From contig NZ_CP084463.1 of the NCBI RefSeq assembly GCF_020405185.1, positions 2,604,001 to 2,668,000 on the forward strand: a stretch of 64,000 nt of DNA. Direction: 5' to 3'. Of this stretch, positions 36,582-45,813 are shown in pieces (position 1 is the first letter of the stretch; each line of letters opens with the position of its first letter). The notes under the pieces are model-generated. The model was given only the letters and a program-made list of their open reading frames with translations. It searched no databases and was not told the DNA's origin. The position numbers were made by a program, and so were the translations under genes. The stretch is from Halomicrobium salinisoli (GTDB taxonomy: Archaea; Halobacteriota; Halobacteria; Halobacteriales; Haloarculaceae).

Positions 36582-38798
36582 TCAGTCCGCCGTCTCGTTG
36601 TCGGCGGTGGCGTTGGCGTCGGTGGCGTTCGCGTCGGTCTCGTTCCCGTCGCCCTCTTCCCCGGGCATCGGGATGTCGACGTCGGGCTGGCTGATCTCCT
36701 GGCCATCGCCTTCGGGGACGAGCCGGTACACCTCGCCCGCCTCGCTCTCGAGCCGGCCGGTCCGGCTCGCGAGGACGTAGACGTTCCCCTGGTCGTCGCG
36801 GCCGAAGGCCTGGATGAACCGGTTGAGCTGCTGGTTCTCGCCGCCGGCGATCAGGACCTCCTCGTAGGGCCAGGGCTGTTCGGACGGCTGCAGGATGTCG
36901 AGGTCCTCCTCGACCTGAACCTCGGGGACTTCCCCATCGCTCTCGTTCCCGACGGTCGCGTTGTCGCCCGTGAGCTCGTCCGAGACGTTGCCGCCGCCCT
37001 CCTGGCCGACGGTGACGTTTCCGACGGCGTCCGTTCCGTTGCCGGCGGTCATGTTGCCGTCGGTCATATTGCCGGCGGTCATGTTCCCGCCGCCGACGCT
37101 GGGCTCGTCCGTCGCCGCGGCCCCGCCGAGGTCGCTCGTCGTGGCGACGAAGATCCGGCCCTGGGGCTCGACGAAGCTGACGCTCCAGTCGCCGAAGAGG
37201 TACTGACCGGAGAGGTCCGACACCTCGTCGCCCTGGTAGACGTAGCCGCCGGTGATCGAGATGCCGACCGGGTTACCCTGGTACGTGTGGGGGTACTCGG
37301 CGACCGGGTCCAGCAGCGGCTGGCCGTCGAACGGGGCCTCGTCCGGGGCCGAGGACGGGCACTCGTCCAGCGGCTCGGTCGCGTTGTCGGCGTTGAAGCA
37401 GTGGAACCCCTCGCGGACGTTCCAGCCGTAGTTGCCGCCGCGCTGGATGACGTCGACCTCCTCGAACAGCGCCTGTCCGACGTCGGCGGTGATCAGCGCC
37501 CCGTCGTTGAACGACGCGCGCCAGGGATTGCGGAGCCCCCAGGCGAAGTACTCGTCGTAGGCCTCCGTGTCGACCAGCGGGTTGTCGTCGGGGACGGCGT
37601 AGGGCCGGTCCTCGCCTTCCTGGTCGACGTCGATCCGCAGCACGCTCCCGAGGAGGTTCTCGGTGACGTCCTGACCGTTGCCGCCGTCGTTCTCGTCGTA
37701 CCAGTCCTCGACGTGGCCGGGACCGGTGTCGTTGGCCCCGCCGCCGTCGCCCAGCGTCGCGTAGAGGTAGCCGTCCGGCCCGAACACGATCTCGCCGCCG
37801 TTGTGGTTGAACTGTGGTTCGGGTACCTCGAGCAGGACGCGCTCCGATTCGGGGTCGCCCTGGAGCTGATCGCCGCCGCCGTCCGACAGCTGGAACTCCG
37901 AGAGGATCCCGACGTGGTCCCAGTCTTCGGGGTACTCGCGGTCGCCCGGTCCGACCAGCGAGTCGCCGTCGCTGCGGGGCTCGGCCGAGCTGTACCGGAG
38001 GTAGAACTGGCCGTTCTCCTCGAAGTCGGGATGGAAGTCCATCCCGAGCAGCCCGCGCTCGTCGAACCCGGGTGCCCGGTCGTAGCCGCCCTGCGTGTCC
38101 GCGAGCATCATGACCCAGTCGCTGATGTCCATGAACGGCTCCTCCTGCAGTTCGCCGTCCTGATGGACGTATATCAGCCCCGGCTGGTCGACGATCAGGT
38201 GCGTGTCCTGCTGTCCGGGGACGGACCGCAGCGTCACCGGGTTCACCAGCGGCCCGTCGGCGACCAGCTCGGCACCAACCGTCGGTCCCTCCGGGACGTA
38301 CCGCTGCTGGGCCGGCTGCTCGCCGTCCATCGCGCCGCCGTCGCCGCCCGCCATCTCGATGTCGCCGATCATCGTGGTGGGGTGGACCGTACAGATGTAC
38401 TGGGCCATCTCCTCGCTGGCGGTGAAGGTGAACGACAGGGTCGCCCCCTCCTCTTCCGTGATCTCCGTCCCGACCAGGTCGTTGCCCTGGTCGTCCTGGA
38501 TCACGAAGTCGTGGGGTTGCCCGTCGAGGTTCTCCCAGACGACCTCGTACTCCGTGCCGGCCTCGAGTTCGATCGTCGGATTGGTCTCGCCCTCGATCTC
38601 TGACGGCGCGCGTCCCTGCCAGCCGGCGACCTCGCCACCGAACCGATAGGTGGTCGCGTCCTCCTGTGCCATCCCGAATCCGGCGCCGCCGGCCAGCGCC
38701 GTCGCGCCCGCGGCCTGCAGGAAGCGTCGCCGCGACGACCGGATACGGCTCTGTACTGATCGCTCGCCAGCCTCGTCCGTGTTATTTTCACCCGTCAT
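36582..38798 (-). CDS. Tat-exported PQQ-type sugar dehydrogenase with N-terminal cupredoxin domain
   Basis: 738 residues. The signal is a Tat motif (SSRRRFLQAAGATALAGG). A cupredoxin domain (about 45-155) keeps type-1 copper ligands (PHDF; CTVHPTTM). A soluble glucose/sorbosone dehydrogenase beta-propeller follows (RGLLGMDFHPDFEENGQFYL; GDGGGANDTGPGHVED; WGLRNPWRASF). An insert near 570-625 has tandem GNMT-type N-glycosylation sequons, and the tail is Asn/Thr/Asp-rich. Copper could pass electrons from PQQ to the respiratory chain. A minus-strand TTTTCTTAT near 38828-38836 is the likely promoter; GTG 38804 is an alternative start. Confidence 0.88.
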   Translation of the reverse strand: MTGENNTDEAGERSVQSRIRSSRRRFLQAAGATALAGGAGFGMAQEDATTYRFGGEVAGWQGRAPSEIEGETNPTIELEAGTEYEVVWENLDGQPHDFVIQDDQGNDLVGTEITEEEGATLSFTFTASEEMAQYICTVHPTTMIGDIEMAGGDGGAMDGEQPAQQRYVPEGPTVGAELVADGPLVNPVTLRSVPGQQDTHLIVDQPGLIYVHQDGELQEEPFMDISDWVMMLADTQGGYDRAPGFDERGLLGMDFHPDFEENGQFYLRYSSAEPRSDGDSLVGPGDREYPEDWDHVGILSEFQLSDGGGDQLQGDPESERVLLEVPEPQFNHNGGEIVFGPDGYLYATLGDGGGANDTGPGHVEDWYDENDGGNGQDVTENLLGSVLRIDVDQEGEDRPYAVPDDNPLVDTEAYDEYFAWGLRNPWRASFNDGALITADVGQALFEEVDVIQRGGNYGWNVREGFHCFNADNATEPLDECPSSAPDEAPFDGQPLLDPVAEYPHTYQGNPVGISITGGYVYQGDEVSDLSGQYLFGDWSVSFVEPQGRIFVATTSDLGGAAATDEPSVGGGNMTAGNMTDGNMTAGNGTDAVGNVTVGQEGGGNVSDELTGDNATVGNESDGEVPEVQVEEDLDILQPSEQPWPYEEVLIAGGENQQLNRFIQAFGRDDQGNVYVLASRTGRLESEAGEVYRLVPEGDGQEISQPDVDIPMPGEEGDGNETDANATDANATADNETAD

Positions 38799-39277
38799 GG
38801 GCACTCTCTCCGGCGGTCGCCATCTCCATAAGAAAACGCCGGGTAGTCGACGGCGCCGGTACCCAAGGCCGTCCGTACCGACGGCACCGGATCGAGGCTG
38901 CGTGCAGTCACCCCCGATCCCGCGTCAGGGCCCCTGCCGCCGGAACGAACCGCCCAGGTACGGACAGCGCGGCCGGTAAGCCGAGCGAAGGACGACGGCC
39001 GTCGGCGACCTCGAGGACAAACCGCTACTTTGAGCGGGCAGCGATCCGCTTGTCTCGGCCTACTGGTTACCTCCCGTACGATACTGGCCAGCGGCCGGCG
39101 TGTCCCTGGTAGGTCCTCGCGGTCGTCGAGGGCAGGTCGGGAATCCGCGGTCCCGGCCGCCGCACCCGGCGGCCGATCAGTCCGCGACCCCCAGCCGGTC
39201 GCGCGCCGGTTCGGTCCCGGCGCGCGTTCGAGGGCCGTACCAGAACGGCTTTTCGCCTCCGGATCGTACCGCTGGCG
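38799..39277. other. Gene-free divergent region
   Basis: 479 nt between two divergent Tat-substrate genes. Apart from the promoter of the sugar dehydrogenase near 38825-38840 and a weak T-rich block about 25 nt before 39278, I see no coding pattern, repeat or hairpin of note. Confidence 0.45.
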
Positions 39278-40555
39278 ATGAGCGATCAGCGTGGCATCCC
39301 GCGCCGGACATTCCTGAAGTCGGCGGTGGCGATCGGGGGGAGCGCCGCCCTCTCGGCGTGCGTCGACCGCTTCGGTGCGCCGGACGTAGATCGGGGTCCC
39401 GAGGACCTCTCGGCCCTGCCGGACCGCCAGCACGCGTGGGACGAGTTCCTCTCGACGGACGATCACGGCAACGTCGTCCCGCCGCGACACCACCTCCTCC
39501 TGCTGGTGGACTACGAGGGCGACGGCCGGCCGACCGAGGGCGAGCGCGAGCAGGTCGAGTCCGCCTTCCGGGGACTGGAGCGTGCCTACGAGCGGTCCAA
39601 CGACGGCCTCGTCTTCACCGTCGGCTACACCCCCGCCTACTTCGAGCGCTTCGACGACGACCTCCCCGGAGGCGTCGACCTGCCGGAGCCCGAGGCGATG
39701 GCCCCCTTCGAGGAACCGGCCTTCGACACGCCCGACGCCGCCGTCCACCTGGCCAGCGACCACGGGCAGGTCGTCATGGCCGCCGAGGAGGCCCTGAAGG
39801 GCAACCAGTCGACGCTCAACGGCGTCGAGATGCCGGCCTCGCTGTCCGGCGTCCTCTCGGAGGCCGACCGGCGATCCGGCTTCGTCGGGGCGGGCCTCCC
39901 GGCCGAGAACGACGACGTGGCCGGCGTCCCCGAGGGCGAGGTGCCCGAGGACGCGCCGCTGTACATGGGCTTCAAGTCGAACTTCTCGAAGAGCCAGGCC
40001 AGCGAGGACTTCGTCACCGTCGACGAGGGCCCCTTCGCCGGCGGCACGACCCAGCACGTCTCGAAGATCCGCCTGCACTTGGACCAGTGGTACGACCAGG
40101 ACAGCCGCTACCACCGCGAGGCGACGATGTTCTGCCCTGTCCACGCCGAGGAGGGCCTCGTCGAGGGCACCGGCGAGAACATGGGCGACTCCTCGGGCAT
40201 GGAGGAGCACGGCTGTCCCGCCCACACCGAGGAGCACGCCCGGGAGTACGGCAAGGTCGGCCACTCCCAGAAGTCCGCCCGCGCACGCGAGGACGGGTCC
40301 CCCCTGATGATCCGCCGGGACTTCGACGCCACCGACGACGACCGCGCGTCGCTGCACTTCCTCTCGCTGCAGGAGACGATCGGCGACTTCGTCGAGACCC
40401 GGGAGGCGATGAACGGGACCGACGTCGCCGGCGAGAGCGGCGTCGGCCAGCGGACCAACAACGGCATCCTCCAGTACATGACCGTCGAGCGCCGCGGCAA
40501 CTACCTCCTGCCGCCCCGGGACCTCCGGGCGCTGCCGCCGGCCCGACCGGAGTGA
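39278..40555 (+). CDS. Tat-exported lipoprotein, Dyp-type peroxidase-like
   Basis: 425 residues. The signal is IPRRTFLKSAVAIGGSAALS followed by Cys (about residue 28), a Tat signal with lipobox. The body resembles the ferredoxin-like fold of dye-decolourising peroxidases: a candidate proximal heme His in VGHSQKSARAREDGSPLMIR, the RRDFD strand, HFLSLQETIGDFVETREAMN, and a C-terminal RRGNYLLPPRDLRALPPA. A His/Cys/Met-rich region (FCPVHAEEG ... EEHGCPAHTEEH) lies just before it. The distal GxxDG motif of bacterial Dyp enzymes was not found, so heme peroxidase activity is inferred only from fold-like patterns. Confidence 0.65.
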   Translation: MSDQRGIPRRTFLKSAVAIGGSAALSACVDRFGAPDVDRGPEDLSALPDRQHAWDEFLSTDDHGNVVPPRHHLLLLVDYEGDGRPTEGEREQVESAFRGLERAYERSNDGLVFTVGYTPAYFERFDDDLPGGVDLPEPEAMAPFEEPAFDTPDAAVHLASDHGQVVMAAEEALKGNQSTLNGVEMPASLSGVLSEADRRSGFVGAGLPAENDDVAGVPEGEVPEDAPLYMGFKSNFSKSQASEDFVTVDEGPFAGGTTQHVSKIRLHLDQWYDQDSRYHREATMFCPVHAEEGLVEGTGENMGDSSGMEEHGCPAHTEEHAREYGKVGHSQKSARAREDGSPLMIRRDFDATDDDRASLHFLSLQETIGDFVETREAMNGTDVAGESGVGQRTNNGILQYMTVERRGNYLLPPRDLRALPPARPE

Positions 40556-40584
40556 GCTTTACGCGCGGCCCCGGTAGTACGGGC

Positions 40585-41253
40585 ATGGCTACCGAGGCGA
40601 CGTTCACGGTCCCGTCCGGGGAGTTCCCGCTGGGGACCGTCTTCGAGCGGCTACCGGACGTGACGATCGAACTGGAGCGCATCATCCCCGCACAGGACGT
40701 GGTGGTGCCGTACTTCTGGGTCCGGGGGACGGTCGTCGACGACATCGAGGCGGCGTTCGGCGACCACCCCGGCGTGGTGGACATCCGCCTCGTCGACTCC
40801 GTCGCGGACGAGTACCTGCTGCGCGTCGAGTGGACGCTCGACTACGCCGGCGTGCTGAGCGCGCTGACGGAGACGGGCATTCCGCTCGTCAAGGCCGTCG
40901 GGACGAGCAAGCAGTGGACCTTCGACGTCCGCGGGGACGACCGCAGCGACATCGCGGCCTTCCAGCAGCGCTGCCGCGAACTGGACATCCCCGTCACGCT
41001 CACGAAGCTCCACGCGCTCACGCCCATCGAGACGGACGCCGAGGCGGCGCTGACCGACGCCCAGCAGGAGGCGCTGGTGCTCGCCTACGACCGGGGCTAC
41101 TTCAACTCGCCGCGGGACGTGACGATGACGGAACTGGGCGAGGAGCTCGGCATCACCCAGCAGGCCGTCGCGTCGCGGCTCCGGCGCGGCATCGACCGGG
41201 TCCTGGCGAGCACCGTCTCCGAGCTACCGGTGACGGCGGACGACGGTACTTAA
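40585..41253 (+). CDS. Bat-type helix-turn-helix regulator (HTH-10 family)
   Basis: 222 residues. The C-terminal LTDAQQEALVLAYDRGYFNS and the recognition region LGEELGITQQAVASRLRRGI are the bacterio-opsin-activator HTH-10 domain. The N-terminal about 150 residues match the Bat GAF-associated domain (FRVRGTVVDDIEAAF-type strands; VRVEWTLDYAGVLSALTETG-like pattern). It has no PAS or receiver domain, so any signal is sensed by the N-terminal region. It lies 30 nt after the Dyp-like gene and just before a histidine kinase, but does not overlap either. Confidence 0.88.
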   Translation: MATEATFTVPSGEFPLGTVFERLPDVTIELERIIPAQDVVVPYFWVRGTVVDDIEAAFGDHPGVVDIRLVDSVADEYLLRVEWTLDYAGVLSALTETGIPLVKAVGTSKQWTFDVRGDDRSDIAAFQQRCRELDIPVTLTKLHALTPIETDAEAALTDAQQEALVLAYDRGYFNSPRDVTMTELGEELGITQQAVASRLRRGIDRVLASTVSELPVTADDGT

Positions 41254-41309
41254 ACGGGTTGGATAGCCAAACACGGACCTGAACCGGGCGACCGGCGATA
41301 GCGTGGTGT

Positions 41310-42521
41310 ATGAGCGGACCACCTCTCGGGATCGGCGGGGTCGCCGGCGGCGAGCAGCAGGTTGCGGGCCACTGGCGCCGGGTCCTGCCCGTGCTCGGAG
41401 TGCTGGTCCTGGTCACGGCGATCGCCCGGTCGGCGTTCACGCTGGCCGACACCGGAATCCTGCTCGAAGCGGCGCTGGACCTGCTGCTGGTCGGGACGCT
41501 GGGCGCCGTGATGCTGTACATCGGCCTCCGGCTCCCGACCACCGCCGTCCGGCCGGCGTACTACCCGCGGATCGTGCTCTGGGTCGTCGGGGGCGTCACC
41601 GTGATGGCGGTCGTCCTCGCCCTGCGGGTCCTCCACCCGGGCGTCTCCGTCCAGTTCACGTTCGGGACGCAGGCGGTGTTCCTGGCCATCGGCTCGCTCG
41701 CCGGCCTGGGCATCGGCGTCCACGAGGCCCGGGCGCTCGACCAGGCCCGACGCCTCGAAGAGCAGAACGCCGAGCTCAAGCGGACGGAGCGAAAGCTCGA
41801 GGAGGCGGTGACGGAGCTTGAGGCGTCCAACGAGCAACTGGAGCAGTTCGCGTACGCGGCCTCCCACGACCTCCAGGAGCCCCTCCGGATGGTGCGCAAG
41901 TACCTCGAACTCGTCGAGGGGCGCTACGCCGACGACCTCGACGACGACGGCCGGGAGTTCCTCGCGTTCGCCCTCGACGGCGCCGAGCGGATGGACGAGA
42001 CGATGACCGGGCTGCTGGAGTACGCCCGCGTCGATGCGGAGGGCGATCCCTCCGGGCGGGTGGACCTCGACGACGTGCTCGACGACGCGCTCACGGACCT
42101 CCAGGTCCGGATCGAGGAGAGCGACGCCGAGGTCACGCGGGAGCCGCTGCCGACCGTCGACGGCGACGAGCACCAGTTGCGGCAGGTGTTCCAGAACCTG
42201 CTGGACAACGCCGTCGAGTACAGCGGCGACGAACCGCCCCGCGTCCACGTCGGCGCCGAGCGGTGCGAGGCGCGAAACGCCTCGAACGGGAGCGGGGACC
42301 GGTGGGCCGTCTCGGTCCGCGACGAGGGGGTCGGCATCGACCCCGACGACGCCGAGCGGGTCTTCGGCGTCTTCGAGCGCCTGGACGAGGCCGGGGACCG
42401 GAGCGGATCGGGGATCGGGCTGGCGCTGTGCGAGCGGATCGCCGAGCGCCACGGCGGCGAGATCCGCGTCGACGCCGAGCCCGGCGAGGGGTCGACGTTC
42501 ACCGTCGTGCTGCCCGCGTGA
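41310..42521 (+). CDS. Membrane sensor histidine kinase
   Basis: 403 residues. Four transmembrane helices (about 25-140) lead through a coiled coil (ARRLEEQNAELKRTERKLEE) to the H-box FAYAASHDLQEPLRMV (H188). The HATPase boxes are N QNLLDNAVEYS, G1 VRDEGVGIDPDD, F VFERLDEA and G2 GSGIGLALCERIAERHGGE. The kinase core is almost the same as in the protein at 60231. There is no dedicated sensory domain besides the membrane part, so it may sense membrane state or a small ligand. The Bat-type regulator immediately upstream has no receiver domain, so the pairing is unclear. Confidence 0.9.
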   Translation: MSGPPLGIGGVAGGEQQVAGHWRRVLPVLGVLVLVTAIARSAFTLADTGILLEAALDLLLVGTLGAVMLYIGLRLPTTAVRPAYYPRIVLWVVGGVTVMAVVLALRVLHPGVSVQFTFGTQAVFLAIGSLAGLGIGVHEARALDQARRLEEQNAELKRTERKLEEAVTELEASNEQLEQFAYAASHDLQEPLRMVRKYLELVEGRYADDLDDDGREFLAFALDGAERMDETMTGLLEYARVDAEGDPSGRVDLDDVLDDALTDLQVRIEESDAEVTREPLPTVDGDEHQLRQVFQNLLDNAVEYSGDEPPRVHVGAERCEARNASNGSGDRWAVSVRDEGVGIDPDDAERVFGVFERLDEAGDRSGSGIGLALCERIAERHGGEIRVDAEPGEGSTFTVVLPA

Positions 42522-42590
42522 GGACGTCTCCCGTCCGGCGTTCGAGGCACACCAGAACCCATATTCCCGTGCGCCGTCGATCTACGGACG

Positions 42591-43658
42591 ATGGACAGAC
42601 GGGAGTTTCTGGCCGGTGCGGCAACGGGGACGCTCGGGACGCTCGCGGGGTGTACGAACCTCCTCGAGCGGCAGTCGACGCGGGCGCCGCCGCTGGTCGA
42701 GGACCGCCCCGACGCCGTCTACGTCCCCACGCACGTCGAGGGGATGGAGATGGTCGGGGTGAAATCGAGCGGTCGGTACAGCCTGGCGCTGTTCTACAGC
42801 TTCCCCCACCGCTTCTGGCTGATGGACGACGACCGGACGAACAAGGTCGAGATCGGGTCCGAGGACTCGCTGCACCTGATGGCCAGCGTCTGGGACGCGG
42901 AGACCGAGACGGCGATTCCAAGCTCCAACGCCTCGCTGACCGTCGAACAGGACGGCGGAACCGTCGTCCGCAAGCGCATGTGGCCGATGCTCTCCCAGAA
43001 CATGGGCTTTCACTACGGCGACAACGTCGCGCTCGACGGGGACGGCGTCTACGACGCGACCGTCGCGTTCGGCCCGGTGAGCGTCCGCCGGACGGGCGAG
43101 TTCGCCGACGCGTTCGAGGAGCAGGTGTCGCCCTCCTTCCGCTTCGAGTTCCGCCGGGACGCCCTGGAGGGGCAGGTCTCGTTCGAGGAACTGCCGGACC
43201 GGCAGGGCGAGCGCGACGCCGTCGAGCCCATGTCGATGGACATGGCGCCGACGCCGCAGCTCCCGCCCGCGGAGGAGATGCCCGGCACGACGCTTGGGAC
43301 GGGCACGAGCGGCAACGCGCGCTTCGTCGCCACGCTGCTCGACGAGCGTCCCGAGGGCGTCGACGGCGACGGCCCCTACCTGGCCGTCTCGCCGCGGACG
43401 CCGTACAACCGCTTCCCGATCCCCATGATGGCGCTGTCGGCCACGCTGGAGCGCGACGGCGAGACCGCCTTCGACGGGAACCTGATGTCGACGCTGGATC
43501 CGGACCTGAAGTACCACTACGGCGCCGCCGTCGACGGCGTCGAGGACGGCGACCGGCTGACGATCACCGTCGACTCGCCGCCGGGCGTCTCCCGCCACGA
43601 GGGCTACGAGACGACGTTCCTGGAGATGGAACCCGTCGAGATGGACGTGTCGCCGTGA
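42591..43658 (+). CDS. Tat-exported lipoprotein, P19/Tp34 iron-transport-like
   Basis: 355 residues. The signal DRREFLAGAATGTLGTLAGC has a Tat motif and lipobox (Cys21). Two similar beta-sandwich domains follow. The first has Met/His candidates for metal binding (THVEGMEMVG; MLSQNMGFHYGDNVALDGDG), matching the periplasmic P19/Tp34 Fe/Cu-binding family; the mid-region has MSMDMAP and EEMPGT. The second (about 240-350) repeats the pattern (FPIPMMALSATLERDGE; DPDLKYHYGAAVDGVED). Probably binds iron or copper outside the cell; no permease gene is adjacent. Confidence 0.7.
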   Translation: MDRREFLAGAATGTLGTLAGCTNLLERQSTRAPPLVEDRPDAVYVPTHVEGMEMVGVKSSGRYSLALFYSFPHRFWLMDDDRTNKVEIGSEDSLHLMASVWDAETETAIPSSNASLTVEQDGGTVVRKRMWPMLSQNMGFHYGDNVALDGDGVYDATVAFGPVSVRRTGEFADAFEEQVSPSFRFEFRRDALEGQVSFEELPDRQGERDAVEPMSMDMAPTPQLPPAEEMPGTTLGTGTSGNARFVATLLDERPEGVDGDGPYLAVSPRTPYNRFPIPMMALSATLERDGETAFDGNLMSTLDPDLKYHYGAAVDGVEDGDRLTITVDSPPGVSRHEGYETTFLEMEPVEMDVSP

Positions 43659-43711
43659 ATCGGCGGCGTCGACTCGCAAGATAATTGGTCGCCCGCCGCC
43701 GAATCGTCGGC

Positions 43712-45472
43712 ATGACCGACTACTTCGAGGTCCACGAGCGCGACGGCGCGGCCAGGCTGGCCGAGCTCCGGCTGGCCGAGCCCGTCACGACGCCCGCGCT
43801 CGCGGACGACGTTCTGGAGGACGCCGGCAGCCTCTGGCCCGAGGACCGCGCGGTCCCCGAGGGCGACGAGGGGGCGCTCACCGTCCTCCCGCATCGCGGG
43901 TTCCCCGGCGGCACGCCCGACGAGGTCAGCGAGGCCTTCGCCGTGGACTACCCCGACGTCGACTACCCCAGCGCCGCGGTCGTCTCGCCGGACACCGCCG
44001 CGGACCACGGCGCGGACGCCTACGTCCTCTCCGGCGGCCCCGGAATCGCCGGCCACGCCGAGGCGTTCGTCGACGCGGTGCTCCGGACCCGCGAGGCGAT
44101 CCCGGCCGACGCCGCCCTCTATCTCCCGGGCGTCGCCACGCCGCGCAACGTCGCCACGCTGGTCTACGCCGGCGTCGACCTCGTGGACGCCGACAGAGCG
44201 GTCGTCCGCGGGACGGAAGGCCGGTACCTCACCACGGACGAGGCGTACTTCCTCGAGGACCTCGACGAACTGCCCTGCTCGTGTCCCGCCTGCCAGGTCC
44301 CCCGCGAGGAGTTCGACCACGAGGACTGCGTGGAGCACAACGTCAACGCCCTCGAGGCCGAACTCCGGCGCGTCCGCCGGCGGATCCGCGACGGCCGCCT
44401 CCGGGACTACGTCGAGGGCCAGGCCCGCCAGGACCAGTGGCTCACGGCGACGATGCGACGGCTCGACCAGCAGTACGCCTACGTGGAGCAGCGCACGCCC
44501 GTCCACCGCCGGGCCGAGATCACCGCGGCGACGGAGGACACGATGCGCCGCGTCGAGATCCAGCGCTTCGCACAGCGCGTGACGGAACGGTACCGCAAGC
44601 GCTTCGACGACCAGCCGCTCGTGATCGTCCCCTGCTCGGCGCGCAAGCCCTACAGCGACTCCCAGAGCCACGAGCAGTACCACAGCGCCGTCCAGTTCCG
44701 CGGCCATATGCTGTCGATGACCTCGCCCATCGGCGTCGTCCCGCAGGAGCTGGAGCTGACCTACCCCGCCCAGCACTACGACTCCGTCGTGACCGGCCGC
44801 TGGACGGCCAACGAGATCGAGTTCGTCAGCGACGTCCTCCGGCGCTACCTCGAGCGGACGGACTACCCCGAGGTGATCGCTCACGTCCCCGACGAGGGGT
44901 ACCGCGACATCTGCGAGCGCGCCGCCGAGGCCCTCGACGTAGAGTTTACCTTCACCGTCGAAGACCACCCCACGACGGGCGACTCGCTGGCCAACCTCGC
45001 CGGCGCGCTGGAGGGGTACCCCAAGTACCAGAAGCGCGAGCGCCAGCACAACACGCTCCGGGCGGTGGCGGACTACCAGTTCGGTCACGGCGCCGGCGAC
45101 GCGCTGTTCCCCGAGGGCGACCTGACCGCGGAGGGCCTCTACCCCCAGCTACGGGCCCACGACGCGGACGGCGAGCAACTGGCCGCGCTCACCCAGGAGT
45201 ACGGCCTGCTCGGGCTGACCCTGGCGGGCGCTCGTCGCTGGGTCGACGCCGACGTGCCGACGCGGACCGTGAAGATCGATCCCTTCGTCCCGCACGGTTC
45301 CGTCCTCGCCCCCGGCGTCGTCGGCGCCAGCGACGACATCCGGGTCGGCGACGAGGTCGTGATCGAGGGCCCCGCCGCCTTCGGCGTCGGCCGCGCGCAG
45401 ATGTCCGGCCCGGAGATGGCCGAGTCGACGCGCGGTATCGCTTGCAAGGTGCGCCACGTCGAGGAGAAGTAG
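43712..45472 (+). CDS. arcS: Archaeosine synthase alpha subunit (TgtA2/ArcS)
   Basis: 586 residues. ArcS adds lysine to preQ0-15 in tRNA; the RaSEA partner then finishes archaeosine. The family-defining motif PCSARKPYSDSQSH (PC-x3-KPY-x2-S-x2-H) lies at about 310. It has a degenerate TGT-like N-terminal region (DADRAVVRGTEGRYLTTDEA; CSCPACQVPREEF zinc-like cysteines at about 190) and a C-terminal PUA domain (DPFVPHGSVLAPGVVGASDD). ATG 43712 lies about 28 nt behind an AAGATAATT box. tgtA is about 7 kb upstream and RaSEA about 6.5 kb downstream. Confidence 0.94.
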   Translation: MTDYFEVHERDGAARLAELRLAEPVTTPALADDVLEDAGSLWPEDRAVPEGDEGALTVLPHRGFPGGTPDEVSEAFAVDYPDVDYPSAAVVSPDTAADHGADAYVLSGGPGIAGHAEAFVDAVLRTREAIPADAALYLPGVATPRNVATLVYAGVDLVDADRAVVRGTEGRYLTTDEAYFLEDLDELPCSCPACQVPREEFDHEDCVEHNVNALEAELRRVRRRIRDGRLRDYVEGQARQDQWLTATMRRLDQQYAYVEQRTPVHRRAEITAATEDTMRRVEIQRFAQRVTERYRKRFDDQPLVIVPCSARKPYSDSQSHEQYHSAVQFRGHMLSMTSPIGVVPQELELTYPAQHYDSVVTGRWTANEIEFVSDVLRRYLERTDYPEVIAHVPDEGYRDICERAAEALDVEFTFTVEDHPTTGDSLANLAGALEGYPKYQKRERQHNTLRAVADYQFGHGAGDALFPEGDLTAEGLYPQLRAHDADGEQLAALTQEYGLLGLTLAGARRWVDADVPTRTVKIDPFVPHGSVLAPGVVGASDDIRVGDEVVIEGPAAFGVGRAQMSGPEMAESTRGIACKVRHVEEK

Positions 45473-45530
45473 ATCCCGACAAGCGGACGCAACGGACTTC
45501 GCGTGGCGTCGAGCACCGTCCGGCCCAAGG

Positions 45531-45537
45531 ATTAAAT
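45531..45537 (+). promoter_or_regulatory. TATA-like box of the vapBC operon
   Basis: ATTAAAT, 28-34 nt upstream of the vapB ATG (45565) and directly followed by the 16-bp palindrome at 45545-45560. Confidence 0.6.
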
Positions 45538-45544
45538 CGCGTCG

Positions 45545-45560
45545 ACGTCAACGTTGACGT
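45545..45560. promoter_or_regulatory. 16-bp perfect palindrome, likely VapB autoregulatory operator
   Basis: ACGTCAACGTTGACGT is perfectly self-complementary. It sits between the TATA-like box and the ATG, where bound protein would block transcription initiation. Toxin-antitoxin pairs are usually autorepressed through such palindromes by the antitoxin; that use here is inferred. Confidence 0.6.
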
Positions 45561-45564
45561 AGCG

Positions 45565-45813
45565 ATGGGGGCGGCCGACGAACAGATCCGAGTCAGCGAC
45601 CGGGTCAAGCGTGTACTCGACCAGCAGCGGCGCGAGGGAGAGAGCTACAACGACGTCCTCGAGCGCGTGCTCGACGAAGAGCGGAACGGCGACTTCTACG
45701 ACGGGTTCGGCCGATGGTCCGACGAGCGGACCGACCGCATCCGCCGGGAACGCCGGGCTGCGAAGGAAGAGCGCAAGCGTCGGATGCGCGAGCGAGCGGC
45801 GGACGACGGATGA
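45565..45813 (+). CDS. vapB: VapB-type antitoxin
   Basis: 82 residues. The N-terminal AADEQIRVSDRVKRVLDQQR is a ribbon-helix-helix-like DNA-binding segment. ESYNDVLERVLDEER follows, then a Trp-containing, highly charged C-terminal helix (RTDRIRRERRAAKEERKRRM) suited to occupying the toxin cleft. It is an antitoxin of the short haloarchaeal VapB group. It overlaps vapC by 4 nt (ATGA). Confidence 0.85.
   Translation: MGAADEQIRVSDRVKRVLDQQRREGESYNDVLERVLDEERNGDFYDGFGRWSDERTDRIRRERRAAKEERKRRMRERAADDG

Noticed and set aside
45545..45560. Reading the palindrome as a restriction or transposon end
   Set aside because: Single copy seen, located exactly between TATA box and start codon of a TA pair; operator is the simpler reading.
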